Shown here in pieces: positions 9,102-23,233 of a DNA stretch of 64,000 nucleotides (its first letter is position 1; every line of letters starts with the position of its first letter). Made by a program: the position numbers and the translations under genes. This DNA comes from Tausonia pullulans (taxonomy: Eukaryota > Basidiomycota > Tremellomycetes > Cystofilobasidiales > Mrakiaceae): the NCBI GenBank assembly GCA_951802195.1, contig OX637638.1, positions 310,001 through 374,000 on the forward strand. Direction: 5' to 3'. The notes beneath the pieces are model-generated. The model did not search any database. It saw only the letters and a program-made list of their open reading frames with translations, and was not told where the DNA came from.

Positions 9102-9240
9102 GTTTTTGTTTTTGTTTTTGTTTTTGTTGTTTTTGTTGTTTTTGTTGTTTTTGTTGTTTTTGTTGTTTTTGTTGTTTTTGTTGTTTTTGTTGTTTTTGTT
9201 GTTTTTGTTGTTTTTGTTGTTTTTGTTGTTGTTGTTGTTT
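9102..9240 (+). repeat. (TTTTTG)/(TTGTTTTTG) microsatellite
   Basis: About 140 bp of T-rich repeat directly downstream of tRNA-His. It starts as TTTTTG units and continues as TTGTTTTTG units, ending in TTG triplets. It supplies many successive Pol III termination signals. The Phe/Val- or Asn/Lys-rich open frames across it are not genes. Confidence 0.92.
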
Positions 9241-9690
9241 GTTCTACAACCGAAGCTGGAACTGGGACCAGCGGACTGCATCCCACAGATCGACGAGCCC
9301 CCTCACGAAGACTGCGTCTCGTACACTGCAGAGAGAAGGCAGGCGCATCCGTCCTCTCCAGCCTCTGCAGGACATTTCGCCGAGGGGTCGGCGGCGTGTT
9401 TGTCAACCAAGCTCTGGACTGAGAGGCGCAGGCTGAGAGGCGCAGACGTTGGGACTGGACGGCGAGAGCGTCGTGAGTCTGGGCATTCCCTCTCTCTGCG
9501 AGCTGGATGAAACGCAGAGGACGAGACGCAATGAAGGCGCGCCGTCGCCTGGCTCACGTCTACTGGGAGGCACATGCTGCCGTTCGCATTCTTCTCCCCG
9601 ACTCGCTCGAGTGAATTGCAGCGACAGCGGCAGCCACAGAGACAGACAGCGGCAGCGACCGTCACTAGTCCGGCAACGATGGACCAAAAG
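9241..9690. other. Spacer between tRNA-His and tRNA-Pro
   Basis: No coding or RNA feature recognised. Confidence 0.5.
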
Positions 9691-9835
9691 GGACCCAGAC
9701 CGGATTTGAACCGGGGACCTCGTCCATACTCGTCCATACTCGTCCAGTTACTGTTTAGAAACTGACTTGCTACCCCGATGAGGGGCGGATTGATGAAAAC
9801 CCGAAGGACGCGTGATACCACTACACCACTGGGTC
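9691..9835 (-). tRNA. tRNA-Pro(CGG) with an internally repeated intron
   Basis: On the minus strand the acceptor stem is GACCCAG paired with CTGGGTC. The anticodon stem CGTCC pairs with GGACG, and the loop holds TT-CGG-G. The T-arm region is CCCGG-TTCAAAT-CCGG, with an imperfect outer pair. The intron is about 73 nt (9727-9799) if the outermost stem partner is used. The 3' half of the anticodon stem occurs three times in a row, as GGACGAG units spaced by TAT, so alternative partners exist. The proline call is good from the anticodon and loop; function is likely but not certain. Confidence 0.75.
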
Positions 9836-11098
9836 GTAGCCAATGAAATGACTCGAGATGATAGAAGCCGGCAACCGAGGCATACAACGGCGTGGACAAA
9901 AGGATACAAAAAGAAAAGACGATTCCCGCATTCCACGTTGGTGCTCTGTCTCGCTGCCCCTCCTCTGTCCTTGCAAGTGGTGAGCGAGGTGGTGGCTCTA
10001 CCATCGCCGACGGTGTGATCTTGCCACCCTTGCTCTTCGATACCGTGATGCGCGTGCTAGTGTCAGTAGTTACTCCAATAGGGTCTCGATAAGCAGAGTA
10101 GAGGGGTCGACCCATAGGACGAAGCTACCTGCCCACTCGCCCAAGGCGCTGTCCCAGCAGAGCATAAATGGAAGCCTGAAGTCCTCAAGGAGGATATTGA
10201 GCACGCACTTACCATAGAAAGGGGCTGAAAGATAGTGCTGGCCTGCGACGAAGACGAATTTGCTAGAGGAAGGGTGCAACGGGGATGAGCAAAAAATCAA
10301 AGCTCAGTGGGGGGTGAGGGGTGACCGTGCGCGCATTTGAGGATCAGGATCTTGACGTTGGCACTTTGGATGCCAGAGCGAGGGCATGTTGCTTTGCCAA
10401 GCCGATTTCCGGACAAGATCAAAATGATGGCGTCGACGCCATCAAGGACACTGGCGAAGCGATTTCGAGTCGCAGTCGACGGCCTGACGTCAGTCCGCTC
10501 CAGGAGAGACGAGATCCTCAGAAGCGGACTTGTTGATCGTAGGGACGAGTGTCCGAGAAGATCAGCCCGGAGATTGATCACACCAAGGGTACACGATATG
10601 GGAACTGCTCTCCAGCGTGGTTTCAGCTGCGGAACTTGGTCGAGCTCCACCTCGAGTGGGGGCCAGCTACCCACCGGCCGCCTCGGACGGCATGAGATAC
10701 ATTGGATGGCTGGATGAGCCTCTAGGAGTCACGGGTCCTGGAGTTCTGGAAGCAGAGTTGAGGCGGTGGCAAGATACGGCACAGCGAAAGTGCCTGTGTG
10801 AACTGCACTGGCTTGCAGCCGGGGCGAGCCAGCTGCGCTGTCCCGAGCCGACCTAAAGAACCCTAGATCCAAAAGCGAGCGAGATTACATGCAGTAAATT
10901 TCTAGCATCTTTCACGGTGGCAGTGAGACGAAGAGATCAGAGAGGACTCGAGGCGCAGCGCCATTGAGACGCTGTTCCTTTCGGCCGAGGACCCGTCGTC
11001 GTCGTCCAGCGTCGTGACAGGTCGGGAGACACGTCGCGCCCAGCCTCCATCCTCTTCCTCCCTGCCCGGCAACCCTTCCTCTTGTCCACCACACCGAC
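9836..11098. other. Intergenic stretch, possible decayed coding relic
   Basis: No intact gene. Minus-strand frames at 10070-10300 and 10297-10674 look protein-like in patches (for example VDAIILILSGN and FRLPFMLCWDSAL), but I could not assign a family. The proximal promoter of PRO3 should lie in the last few hundred bases. Confidence 0.4.
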
Positions 11099-12696
11099 AT
11101 GTCCCTCACTATGTTTACCCTTGGCTGCGGCACAATGGGCGTCGCCGTCCTCTCCGGTCTGTCGCCGTCCTACCGAGGACGCGTTCAGCGTCTGACTCGA
11201 CTTATTCACTTGGCTTCCCTCCAGGCGTTCTCCAATCCCTTGAGACGCCCGTCCCCCCCTCCGTCCCCTCGGCTAGCGGAACGACAACTCCCGTCGCCCA
11301 AAACGAGGAAGACCCCAAGCTCAGCCGCTTCATAGCCACTGTTGGCAGGTGAGGAGAGGAGGGAGAATCGCGCCCAGCGGCTGAACGAAGAGATGCGCGC
11401 GGCTGACGCGCTCCTCTGCCGCCCTGCGCCTCCCCTTTCTCTACTCGCCAGGCCCGAGAGCATCAAACGACTCGCTAGGACGTTCGCTAGCCTCCCCGGG
11501 CATGCTGGAGAGCGGGTGGAGATCCTGTCGGCCAAGGAGAACACTTGGGCGGCCGAGCAGTCGGACGTGATCCTCCTCTGGTAAGTGCGCTGCTGTCGTC
11601 GTCGAGTAGTCCCATGTCTGCACCCGTCGTTTCCAGTGAAAGGGAAGGACGTATCTATCCAGCTGGACAAAAGGGAGTGCTGCAGGCGAGTACCGGGAAG
11701 GCTGAGGAAGCGCGCGATCCGGACCACGTCCCTGCGTCCCCCTCCTTCTCTCTCTGTCTCCATGGTCACTTGTCTGTCTGCGTGTCTAGGCGAGATTCGA
11801 GATCTGTTCGTGAAGGTCCTACCAGGGTGCTCCAACTGACAACCTACTCCTTCATGCCAGCTGCAAGCCCCAGCTCGCTGCCACCATCCTCGCCGAGATC
11901 CCTCCCGCCGTCCTCGAGCACAAGCTCATCATCTCCATCTGCGCCGGTCTCCGGACAGATCAGCTCCGGGAGATGGTCCCGGCCTCAGCCGTTGTGGTTC
12001 GGGCGATGCCCAACACCCCCGCTAAGGTGCGATACGATCCTGCGTCTCTCACGCGCGCCGTTCACTCGACTGCGCGGGGACTGACCACAGGACTGACCAC
12101 GACCCTTCCTCTTAGATCCGCGAGGGCATGACAATCCTCTCGCCCGTTCCCTCCGACTCTGCTACCCTCCCGAAGATCCCCTCCCCCACCTCCCTCTTGC
12201 ATGCCATCTTCTCCTCGACAGGCCGCGTCCTCTCGCTCGACGAAAAGCACTTTGATGCCTGCACCGCACTCTCCGGGTCTGGACCGGCGTTCGTCTCGAT
12301 TGTCCTTGAGGCGATGACAGACGGTGGTGTGATGATGGGTTTGCCGAGGAAGGAGGCGACGGAGCTCGCGGCGCAGACGATGCAGGGTGCGGCGAGGATG
12401 GTCCTGAGCGGGCTGCACCCGGCTCAGCTCAAGGACAGCGTCACAAGTGCGTGGCCGGCCCCTTTTCAGACAGAGAGGATAGAATTTTCCACTGATGATC
12501 ACTCTCGCAGCCCCCGGAGGATGCACGATCGCTGGACTCCTCACCCTCGAGGACGGCAAGGTCCGGAGCACGGTTGCTCGGGCGGTTCAGATCGCCACCC
12601 AGCAGTGGGTCATCGTTGCACTTGTGTAGCTCTTGGGGCGGAACACTGACTGGATCTCTCTCCAGCGCTTCTGGACTCGGTCAGACCAAGAAGTAA
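11099..12696 (+). CDS. PRO3: Pyrroline-5-carboxylate reductase (proline biosynthesis)
   Basis: Catalyses the last step of proline synthesis, NAD(P)H-dependent reduction of delta-1-pyrroline-5-carboxylate. Seven exons close in frame: 11099-11156, 11225-11348, 11452-11580, 11861-12026, 12116-12446, 12513-12604 with the acceptor AG possibly ending at 12510 (start 12511), and 12666-12696, giving about 310 residues. The N-terminus has the Rossmann dinucleotide fold (LGCGTMG at residues 8-14) continuing into GVLQSL. The centre has VRAMPNTPA. The C-terminal signature region reads FDACTALSGSGPAFV, then GLPRKEAT and VTTPGGCTIAGL, matching the family's conserved dimerisation domain. The start was chosen because the fold begins at once after it. 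Length and motifs fit a functional enzyme. Confidence 0.95.
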
Positions 12697-13044
12697 ACTG
12701 AAAGACGGGACGGGAGATGGCCGGACCTGTTTATGCACATGAACCTTATTTGTATTAATCTTCATGCTCATAAGGATTCTATCCGGGCTGTGGCCCCATC
12801 TCATTCTAGACCTGGAGACAGACAGGCGCGACTGAGGTCCAAGCGAGAACCCGAGTCGGCGAGTTGGCTGGCCCGGGTGCTCTCCCTTCTCTCTCGCCGG
12901 CCTTCTCCTCGCTGTCCTCTGCGAAACGACAACTACCTCCACCTCACTCCACCCACCTCCCCTTCCAGGCCACATCGGCCTCGTGCATCACCTCCCCCAC
13001 ATCCGACTAAAGAACCTCCCCATCGCCCGCTTGTCTTCCTACCC
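12697..13044. other. PRO3-SRP54 intergenic spacer
   Basis: About 350 bp holding the end of the PRO3 transcript and the SRP54 promoter. The last 150 bp are C/T-rich, as is common before fungal start codons. No other feature seen. Confidence 0.5.
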
Positions 13045-16287
<3,243 letters not shown>

Positions 16288-16494
16288 TGCATACAATTTC
16301 ATTCCTGCGACTCTGCGTGTTTGGTTGGCGCTCTGAAGTCATCTCTCACAAAAAGCGGTCATTTCGACTCCCCCTCCCCTTTTTCCCGTCCACCTCCCTT
16401 CGCTAAGTATTAGACCGTGCCATTGCGTGTTACGGCTCATGTAGGGGCCACTTGCCAGCGAAGGGATCCCACAACGAATTCTCATTCAACCACT

Positions 16495-17225
16495 ACTCGA
16501 TTCCGTTGGTGGTGCTGATGGCGAAATCGCGGCCCTTAAAGCTGTGGAAAAAAGCAGAGCCTAAACCAGTTCGAGATGGCTCAACAGAATGCGATCGCCT
16601 CACATGTTGGGTCCAGCCAAGGTAGAGGTCCATTCCAGCCGAGACGCCTGAGAAGAGGGGGAACCAGATCACCAACAGAGCTGTGTCGATGGAAATGCGA
16701 AGCCTCGTCACCCGAAGATATCCAGGTCGTGCCATCGACGCACCACCTCAGTGCTTCCACTCTACCTCGGGCCCCATCGGGACCCCATGCATAGCCCCGC
16801 CGCCTTGTTGCTTGTTGCTACCTTGCCATCGAGGAGATCCGTTTGAGCGAAATGGGCAGAGCCAGTGCAGACAGTGTAGATGTATTCGACCTTAGACCCA
16901 GCTTCCTTGAGTCAGGCTATTATCTCGGGATGAGGGTCTGCGAAGCCACGTCCGTGAGGGATCAAGACGGTGTCGATGTCCGTCAGAGGTTATCGAACGT
17001 GTGTCTCGGCTGGAGGAACTGATCGAACTTCGAGAGAGAGGCGATGGATACCGTGCAATTCGAGACGGCGTTGAGCGTGATGAGATGAACCCGAGCTTGA
17101 GAGAGTGCTCTGGGGATAGATTGATCGCATTAAGGATATCGAGGGGGCTGCAGATGTCGAGGAGAGTAGGTCAGTTTGGGATGTCCCCATCCTGCGCTGT
17201 AACATGGCATACACCTAGAACCCTT
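16495..17225 (-). pseudogene. Decayed DJ-1/PfpI-family (glutamine amidotransferase-like) gene
   Basis: Read on the minus strand, pieces line up with fungal DJ-1/PfpI proteins. First comes a segment around 17130-17170 with CSPLDILNAINL. Then IDTVLIPHGRGFADPHPEII near 16980-16920. Then the nucleophile-elbow region YIYTVCTGSAHFAQ with LLDGKVATSNKAAG near 16900-16800. Last is SGVSAGMDLYLGW near 16650, the usual family C-terminal block. These blocks fall in different frames, with in-frame stops between them (for example after HPEII) that short introns do not explain. It is therefore a pseudogene of a host gene. The Cys of the VCTGSA elbow is still present. Confidence 0.75.
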
Positions 17226-18239
17226 GGTAGAGAACGACGAAAGTTTGATATGGTTTAACAATTACTGGGGGGCATCTTGTCGCACGGGGTCGATGTTGTG
17301 CGAGGAGAAGAATGAGAGAGATGGCGGGTCTGTGTCCGATGTTGCTATCACCTTGGAATGCTCCCGCTGCGGTTTACATGTATAAGAGTTGGGTCAGCGC
17401 TTCTCCGCGTGATTTGAGGGAGGAGGTACAATGTTTTCCTGGGATGGTCCGTGAAGTAGCTAAGGGCGGCGGTCACAGATTCATCATGGAAAGTCGCCTC
17501 TGGGTCTGTCGCTGTTTCAGAGCAATGTACGCGAGAACGCGACTCACACGTGCCCTGACAGAGCAAGCGTGGGGTCGGGAAAGTTCCTACTAAGTGATAG
17601 CCGCATAGCTTGGCTCTACAGGTCAAGAGAAGGGCCTTGAGTACCTGAAATCGTGACTTCAAAGTGAACCCACGATGGTTTTGGACTAACTCTTCGCCGA
17701 CAGACACCCGCAAACCATCTTTCATCCCATGACGGAACAGACAGTTTCAAACAATATCTTATGAAGCCTCCCTTTGGGCCCATTTTGGATATTTACATAT
17801 GCAGTCGACGTTTTCCTTGAATCATGGGCTGGCTGCCGAGACTCGACTGCTTTCTCCCCTAGGTACGAAGGAGCGGCCCGACGAGGATGGAAACACCTCG
17901 CTTCCCCTGACGTTCAGTGGCCTAAAGCTTCGTGATGAGCCGCGAATTTTGGTACTTCAAAAATTTCTCGCTCTTATCTTGACTTTGTTTCTTAATACCC
18001 GTTTTTCCACATTGTGGATCTCTGGACTTGCCGAAGCGCCTGGCGGAACACTTGATGCCAGAGTTGTGGCGTGCAACCATAGTCACGTTCCTCGATTTGT
18101 CTCGCAATTAAACTATCAATTATACCCCCCTTCTCATATATCTCTCGCGTATTCCTGCCCTCCCATGCTGCATTCCAAGGATCTCCACTTTTCAGGCAGC
18201 GTGCAAACCCGGCCGCCACTGTCGTTCTCTTCCTCAACC
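17226..18239. other. Intergenic stretch between two pseudogenes
   Basis: No recognisable gene. AT content rises towards 18.0 kb. A minus-strand frame at 17348-17725 has no family resemblance that I can name. Confidence 0.45.
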
Positions 18240-18247
18240 TATAAAAG
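18240..18247 (+). promoter_or_regulatory. TATA box (TATAAAAG) of the tyrosinase pseudogene
   Basis: TATAAAAG lies 41 bp before the presumed start ATG at 18288. It is preceded by a C/T-rich tract. It looks like a preserved core promoter in front of a decayed gene. Confidence 0.55.
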
Positions 18248-18287
18248 TGCACGTCTCTCTGCCTTCTTCAATCTCTCACCTCACACT

Positions 18288-20720
18288 ATGTCCACATATA
18301 TCATCGTCACGATCGGCGCGACCGGCCCAGGCTTGTCCAGCACCACCGCTCGGCGTAATATCTTTGACATCATCGCCGACAAGGAGACTTTCAGTCTATA
18401 AATTTAGGCACAAAGTGAGCCTGCAATATGAACGCCGTTCACTGGTCCTGATATCTGGCCTATCATCCTTGTTCAGTCCGCTTCCAAGCTACGTCGTAGG
18501 ACGATCTGCCTTCGCACTATCAAGTTGGCGGGATTCATGGCGTACCGTAACAATCTTGGGATGACAGTCAGCAAGGAACCAACATTACAGATGGAGGATA
18601 ATGCACTCATCGTGAGTACCGCCCAGGGGGTACAGGCGACGACGTCGGCGCATGGGTCCGCGGTCTCCCGATAGTGCCCTGGTCTTAGCCGCAACTTTCC
18701 TTTCCACCCTAAGAAGCGTATTGTTCCCTACTTGGCATAGGGGAGCCACAGGTTTTCCCCGACTGGAGTTTGAGCTGACCAAAATCCTCACAGACCTTAC
18801 AATACACTGGTTGAGGTAAGCCGATATGGACCGCGTCATTCGTTCACCGCTGTGGTCAAGGTCTTCGCGACGCCCGTCACCATAGATCCGGTTGACATTC
18901 GCTTACTGCCAGTCTCGCTTTCCCTTCTCTAACTCCGAAGGTTACTGGAACTGGGATTCAGGAAAGATCCATCCTGAGACCCACGATACCGAAAAGTGCG
19001 GCGGAGTTGAAATCATCGCGCTGGACGACTCAACGCAATTAGTCCGCAATCCGCTCCTCGCATACACTTTCGATCCACTCACGGTCGACGTTCAGGACGG
19101 CGGCAACTCCGGCAGCCCATCCTATCCTTACCCTTCTTCGGTGAGGTGCCCCACTCCGATCCACGTTACGGCAACAGGCGACTACGCAAAGTTCAAAGCG
19201 TGAGTCGGCCAGCCCATCCTTCCACCTTCTCTAATCCGACTCTAGCTCCATTGCCATCTCAGAAAGTTTAGATCAGGAGTCCTAGTCCAAATTCCTTCGA
19301 TATGCTGTGTTCAACATGATGCATCCTCCAAAGAACTGGTCTGCCTTCTCATACCACTGCGTCGGACCTCACGATGACCTGGGTTCAACCGGAGGATCGT
19401 CAAGCATCGAGGCTATCCACGATGGCGTCCACGTGATCATTGGCGAGGCTGGTCACAGTGGTATTACAGGTAACCGTATGGTAGATCCCGCCGTTGTTGG
19501 TGAGTCATCAGCTGATCCATCGACAGACGAAAGAGACATGGGCTGATGTTCCTTCGGCCGCCAAGGGTTCGATCCGATCTTCTTCCTCCATCACTAGAAC
19601 GTCGACCGCCTCCTCGCTCTGTGACAGCTTTACACCCAAACATCTACATTTCCGAGGGCAAGTCGTTCGGTGACACGTTCGGTATCGCCTCGGGATCAAC
19701 TCAGATTGTGGGAACAGGTAAATGAACTTTAACCGTGGGCTATCTGCGCTACAATTGGCCCAATCACTAACCCTTGTTCTCCCCACTCAGATCTCCAGCC
19801 CTGCTGGTAGAGCAAGCAGGGACTTGACGAGACATATGAGGCCTGAAAGGACACCCAAGCGCTCGGACACATCTACGATGACTTCCTCGCTCATGGACTG
19901 CTCAAGGATCACATCAACCCACTTTACGATTCGAATTCCCGCAAGGTTCTCTTTGGAATATCGGATTCCAAGGTGGCATCGGCGGCGGCCCCAATAGCGC
20001 CAGTGACCGTCCTGATGGCATCGTTGCCTCAAACTGCGTGAGTCTTGATTTGGCTCGCCCGTATCACTCTTGCTGACCTTACCCTGCCACTTACAGTTTT
20101 GTTGCGGGTTTTCCCCTTCCAATCCCGTCGACAGCCTTCGTTTGCATCCGCTGGACAGCGTACATCACCGTTCTGCAGTATGCCTTGAACTCATCGTCCT
20201 GCATCAAGATCAACGTCGGCGACTGCCCTCCCGACGGAATCTGGCCCGTCGAGACTTACGCGAGAAACCACGGCGTGTTCGTTAACAGCGCCGCTCCCAA
20301 AACGCTAGTTGCTCGACCTAGAGCGAGGCGGGGTCAATCAATGAGGAATTTGTCTCGGTGCGTCAGTACTGCAAGCAGGGAGACAAGAGCTTACAACCTG
20401 TGCTTGTGTCCACAGCTCAACACCGTTATCGCCAATCAGCTAGGAGCTGACAAATCAGCCAGGAAATCAAAGATTACCTTGCCTCAAAGCTGCACTGCGG
20501 GTCTGCTGTGTCCGTTTGCTCCAAGCCTTTTTTCCACCCATCCAATCTAGGTTTTCGGTAACTGACGTGCTTTTGCATCCACGGGGCCGCAACGAGATCC
20601 CTTCCAACGACTCTCGATTGACTGATCTCAGTCACAGTTGTCTCGGTCCATGTCTCCCTTAGAGGTGATGATGAGGGTCTCGGATCGACAGGAGATCCTC
20701 ATATGCACTAGAGGACTTCG
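18288..20720 (+). pseudogene. Decayed fungal tyrosinase (polyphenol oxidase) gene
   Basis: Blocks of a type 3 copper tyrosinase appear in order on the plus strand. The N-terminus starts MSTYIIVTIGATG with a DIIADKETFSL segment. The CuA part is LFPTWHR near 18720. Then come YWNWDSGKIHPE near 18955 and NPLLAYTFDPL near 19060. The CuB region is SIEAIHDGVHV near 19400 and FDPIFFLHH near 19570. C-terminal-domain-like pieces follow near 20150-20700. The frame is lost repeatedly: stops interrupt the sequence right after FDPIFFLHH and again before the next conserved stretch, where a Cys-Asn-Val-Asp-Arg continuation is expected. Such enzymes oxidise phenols to quinones, often for melanin. This copy cannot make one. 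Confidence 0.8.
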
Positions 20721-21390
20721 CAAGCCATCGCGGATCGTCACGGTAAGAGCTCCAGCGGTACTCAATAAGGAGCGCCAGGGCATTGGTCACACAGCTCGCT
20801 CTCCATCCTCTTTTCCTTTTAATTATTGGGCTCTTCTTCCTAGGTACTTCTCTCCCATTTGGCCCCTCCTCACCCATCTTCGTATTTCGGGCTTCCTGTT
20901 GGTGATACGTTCATCCTTAAGCCTTTATCGAGTTTATGAATTTATGCGCGAGCTGGTCATCGCTCAATTCTCGCAGGACCGAAGCTCGCTGATTTCGTTC
21001 AGCTCACGGACGGACTCCGGGCGAGCACGCTGAACGTGTGCTCCGCACTAAGCGAGGCGGCATTTGGACTGAGGGTGACAGATCTTTCGGTCCCTGATGT
21101 CACTCGGCCCTGAACCTGCCATCTCCTGGGCAGAAGAGCAGACAAAAGAAGGGACGAGACATGCGGACAGACCTTCCATCGGTCGCAGCCGAAAGAGAGC
21201 GAGAGAGGGGGGCCGCGTCCAGTCAGGTCCTGCGTTCGCGACGGATGCAAGAACGACTGCTTCTCGGCATCCGTCTCTCATCGTCTGTTCGTGGACTCTC
21301 AATTCAGGAGGACGAAACGACTCGAAATCTGATCCTTTCCTCTCACAGCGCTACACGTCCTCCCTGCCACTTCTCGACACTTCAATCCTG
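20721..21390. other. Spacer upstream of the LOG gene
   Basis: No feature recognised. The first part may still be the faded 3' end of the tyrosinase relic, and the last part should contain the LOG promoter. Confidence 0.45.
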
Positions 21391-22459
21391 ATGTCGTCGC
21401 CCTCTACTCCTGCTCCCGTTTGCGTCTTGTTTGTTTACCCTCTTCCTCGCTTCGTGGAGTCAAGAACACACATCTGAGACTCTCCCACCAGTTGCGCATC
21501 CTCCCTCGGGAACTCGCCCGTCTACGCCGAGGCCGCGTCCTCCGTCGGACGCGCTCTGGCCCGAGCTCGCATCCCTCTCGTCTATGGCGGTGGCTCCAAG
21601 GGCCTCATGGGCCTCGTCGCGTCCTCTTGCGTCGAGGCCGGCGGTTCGGCCTTCGGCGTGATCCCCAAGGCTTTCGTGAGCGTCGGGGAGCGCGGTGACG
21701 CTCACACGGAGCACGTCCCGGGGACCGAGGTCACCGTTGTTGGAGGGATGCATGAGCGCAAGACTCTCATGAGCCAGATGTCGACGGGCGGTTTCATCAC
21801 GCTCCCGGGAGGCTTTGGGTCTTTTGAGGAGGTGCGTCTGGGTCATTGGTCATCAACGTGGAGGAGAGCGTTGGTTTGCCTGCCAAGCCTAGGCTCTGAA
21901 CTGGCTCGATCTTTCTTGCTGCATTACCTTAACAGCTCCTTGAGATGGCTACATGGTCTCAGCTTGGAATTCACCCCACAAAAAAACCAATCCTTGTGCT
22001 CAACGTGAAAGGTCGGTTGGTCGTCGCCGTCGCCCGGGTTGAAAGGCTAATCAGGTTGGCGGACATCAAATGCTGAAGCTACCCTTCTGTACAGGCTTTT
22101 ACGCTCCGCTTAAAGAACAGTTTGAGCGGGCAGCTGCTGAGGGATTCATCGCCGTACGCCTGTCTCACCCTCATCCTCGCTTAGGCCTCACTGACACCTA
22201 CGAAAAGCTGAGGAACCTGAGTTTTGTCAAGTTCGTCGAGGGTGACGATGTGGGTACCTCGGAAGACGACGCTGCGGCCTCCCTCTTTCACTGAGAACCT
22301 TGTGGGCGTGTTCTGACGCATTGGCCTCTATCCCGTCTTTCTCCCCTGTCCTCTTGCGAACAGAACGCCGACTGGGGTGTCCTTGCCGTCAAAGCGCTCG
22401 AGGAATGGGTTTGGGACGAGGGAGCTGGGTACCACGGACTCGACTGGTCGACCTCGTAA
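21391..22459 (+). CDS. LOG-family nucleoside 5'-monophosphate phosphoribohydrolase
   Basis: Six exons close in phase: 21391-21428, 21492-21831, 21936-22011, 22095-22153, 22208-22249, 22364-22459 (about 216 residues, the normal size). The N-terminus reads VCVFCASSLGNSPVYAEAA across the first splice. The family signatures are YGGGSKGLMG (about residues 50-59) and PGGFGSFEE (about 120-128), preceded by GGMHERK and followed by ATWSQLGIHPTKKP. The LOG Rossmann fold cleaves ribose 5-phosphate from nucleoside monophosphates; in plants and some fungi this activates cytokinins, but in many microbes the physiological substrate is unknown. It is often mis-annotated as lysine decarboxylase. The acceptor of exon 5 is the least certain. 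Confidence 0.92.
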
Positions 22460-23233
22460 ATATCTAGGAGAGAGGTAGAGACGACGATGGCCCAGCGGCC
22501 CAAATAGAAACGTCGTTTTGTTCTCATGTCAACGCTCCCCCGCGTCCCTGGTCCCTTAAACGAAGAGCCAACTCCGGAATTCTGCTAGCTCTCAGATCCA
22601 TCCCCCTGTTTGACCGGGAGGACCTGAGAACTGGTCGGGGTTGCAGAGCCGACTTATAACGAATGCCCAGCAATTGCCACGTGCGGGGAGGTCGGGGAGG
22701 TCCAGTCTCGACGGAGCTTACCCCGGATCAGCCAAGGCGTTATATGGCAGCTCCCTGACGGAGACCACGGACCACACTCTTTCTTTCTCCGTTCCGTTCC
22801 GATCGGGAGAGGAACAGAACGGTGTCGAGTCACGGCATTGAGTGGAAGCCAGGTCAGGGGTCAGACGAGGAAAAATAGGTACGCCGAGGGACAGCTACTG
22901 GACAAAGCTGGACTGAAGCTCCTTATGCTTTCTGCGCTTGCATTGAGGTGTGGGAGCATGTATGAGCTAGTTTTACATTCCGGTTCCTCGGCTAACTCGA
23001 TTCTTCCGCGTGGCTTAATGCTCCTTCTTTTCCGTGCCTATGAAATGAGCGAAAACTACTGCAGCCGACGGCCGATGGACAGGCAACCTGGGGCACTAAG
23101 AGTCGGAGCCCTCTCCGATACTGATGCCAAGCCCAACCCTCTGATCTGGGGTATCTATCTGACAAGAAAAAATGGAGCCACTAGGCAGACTCTTTCTCCT
23201 TCACCCATCATCATCTCCCCTCCTGCTTTCAAC
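22460..23233. other. Upstream region of the siderophore transporter
   Basis: A 774-bp non-coding interval. Iron-responsive GATA factors control many fungal siderophore transporters, but I saw no clear long-form GATA site by eye. Confidence 0.45.

Noticed and set aside
9084-9436. Open frames coding Phe/Val, Leu or Asn/Lys repeats
   Set aside because: They arise from the TTTTTG microsatellite.
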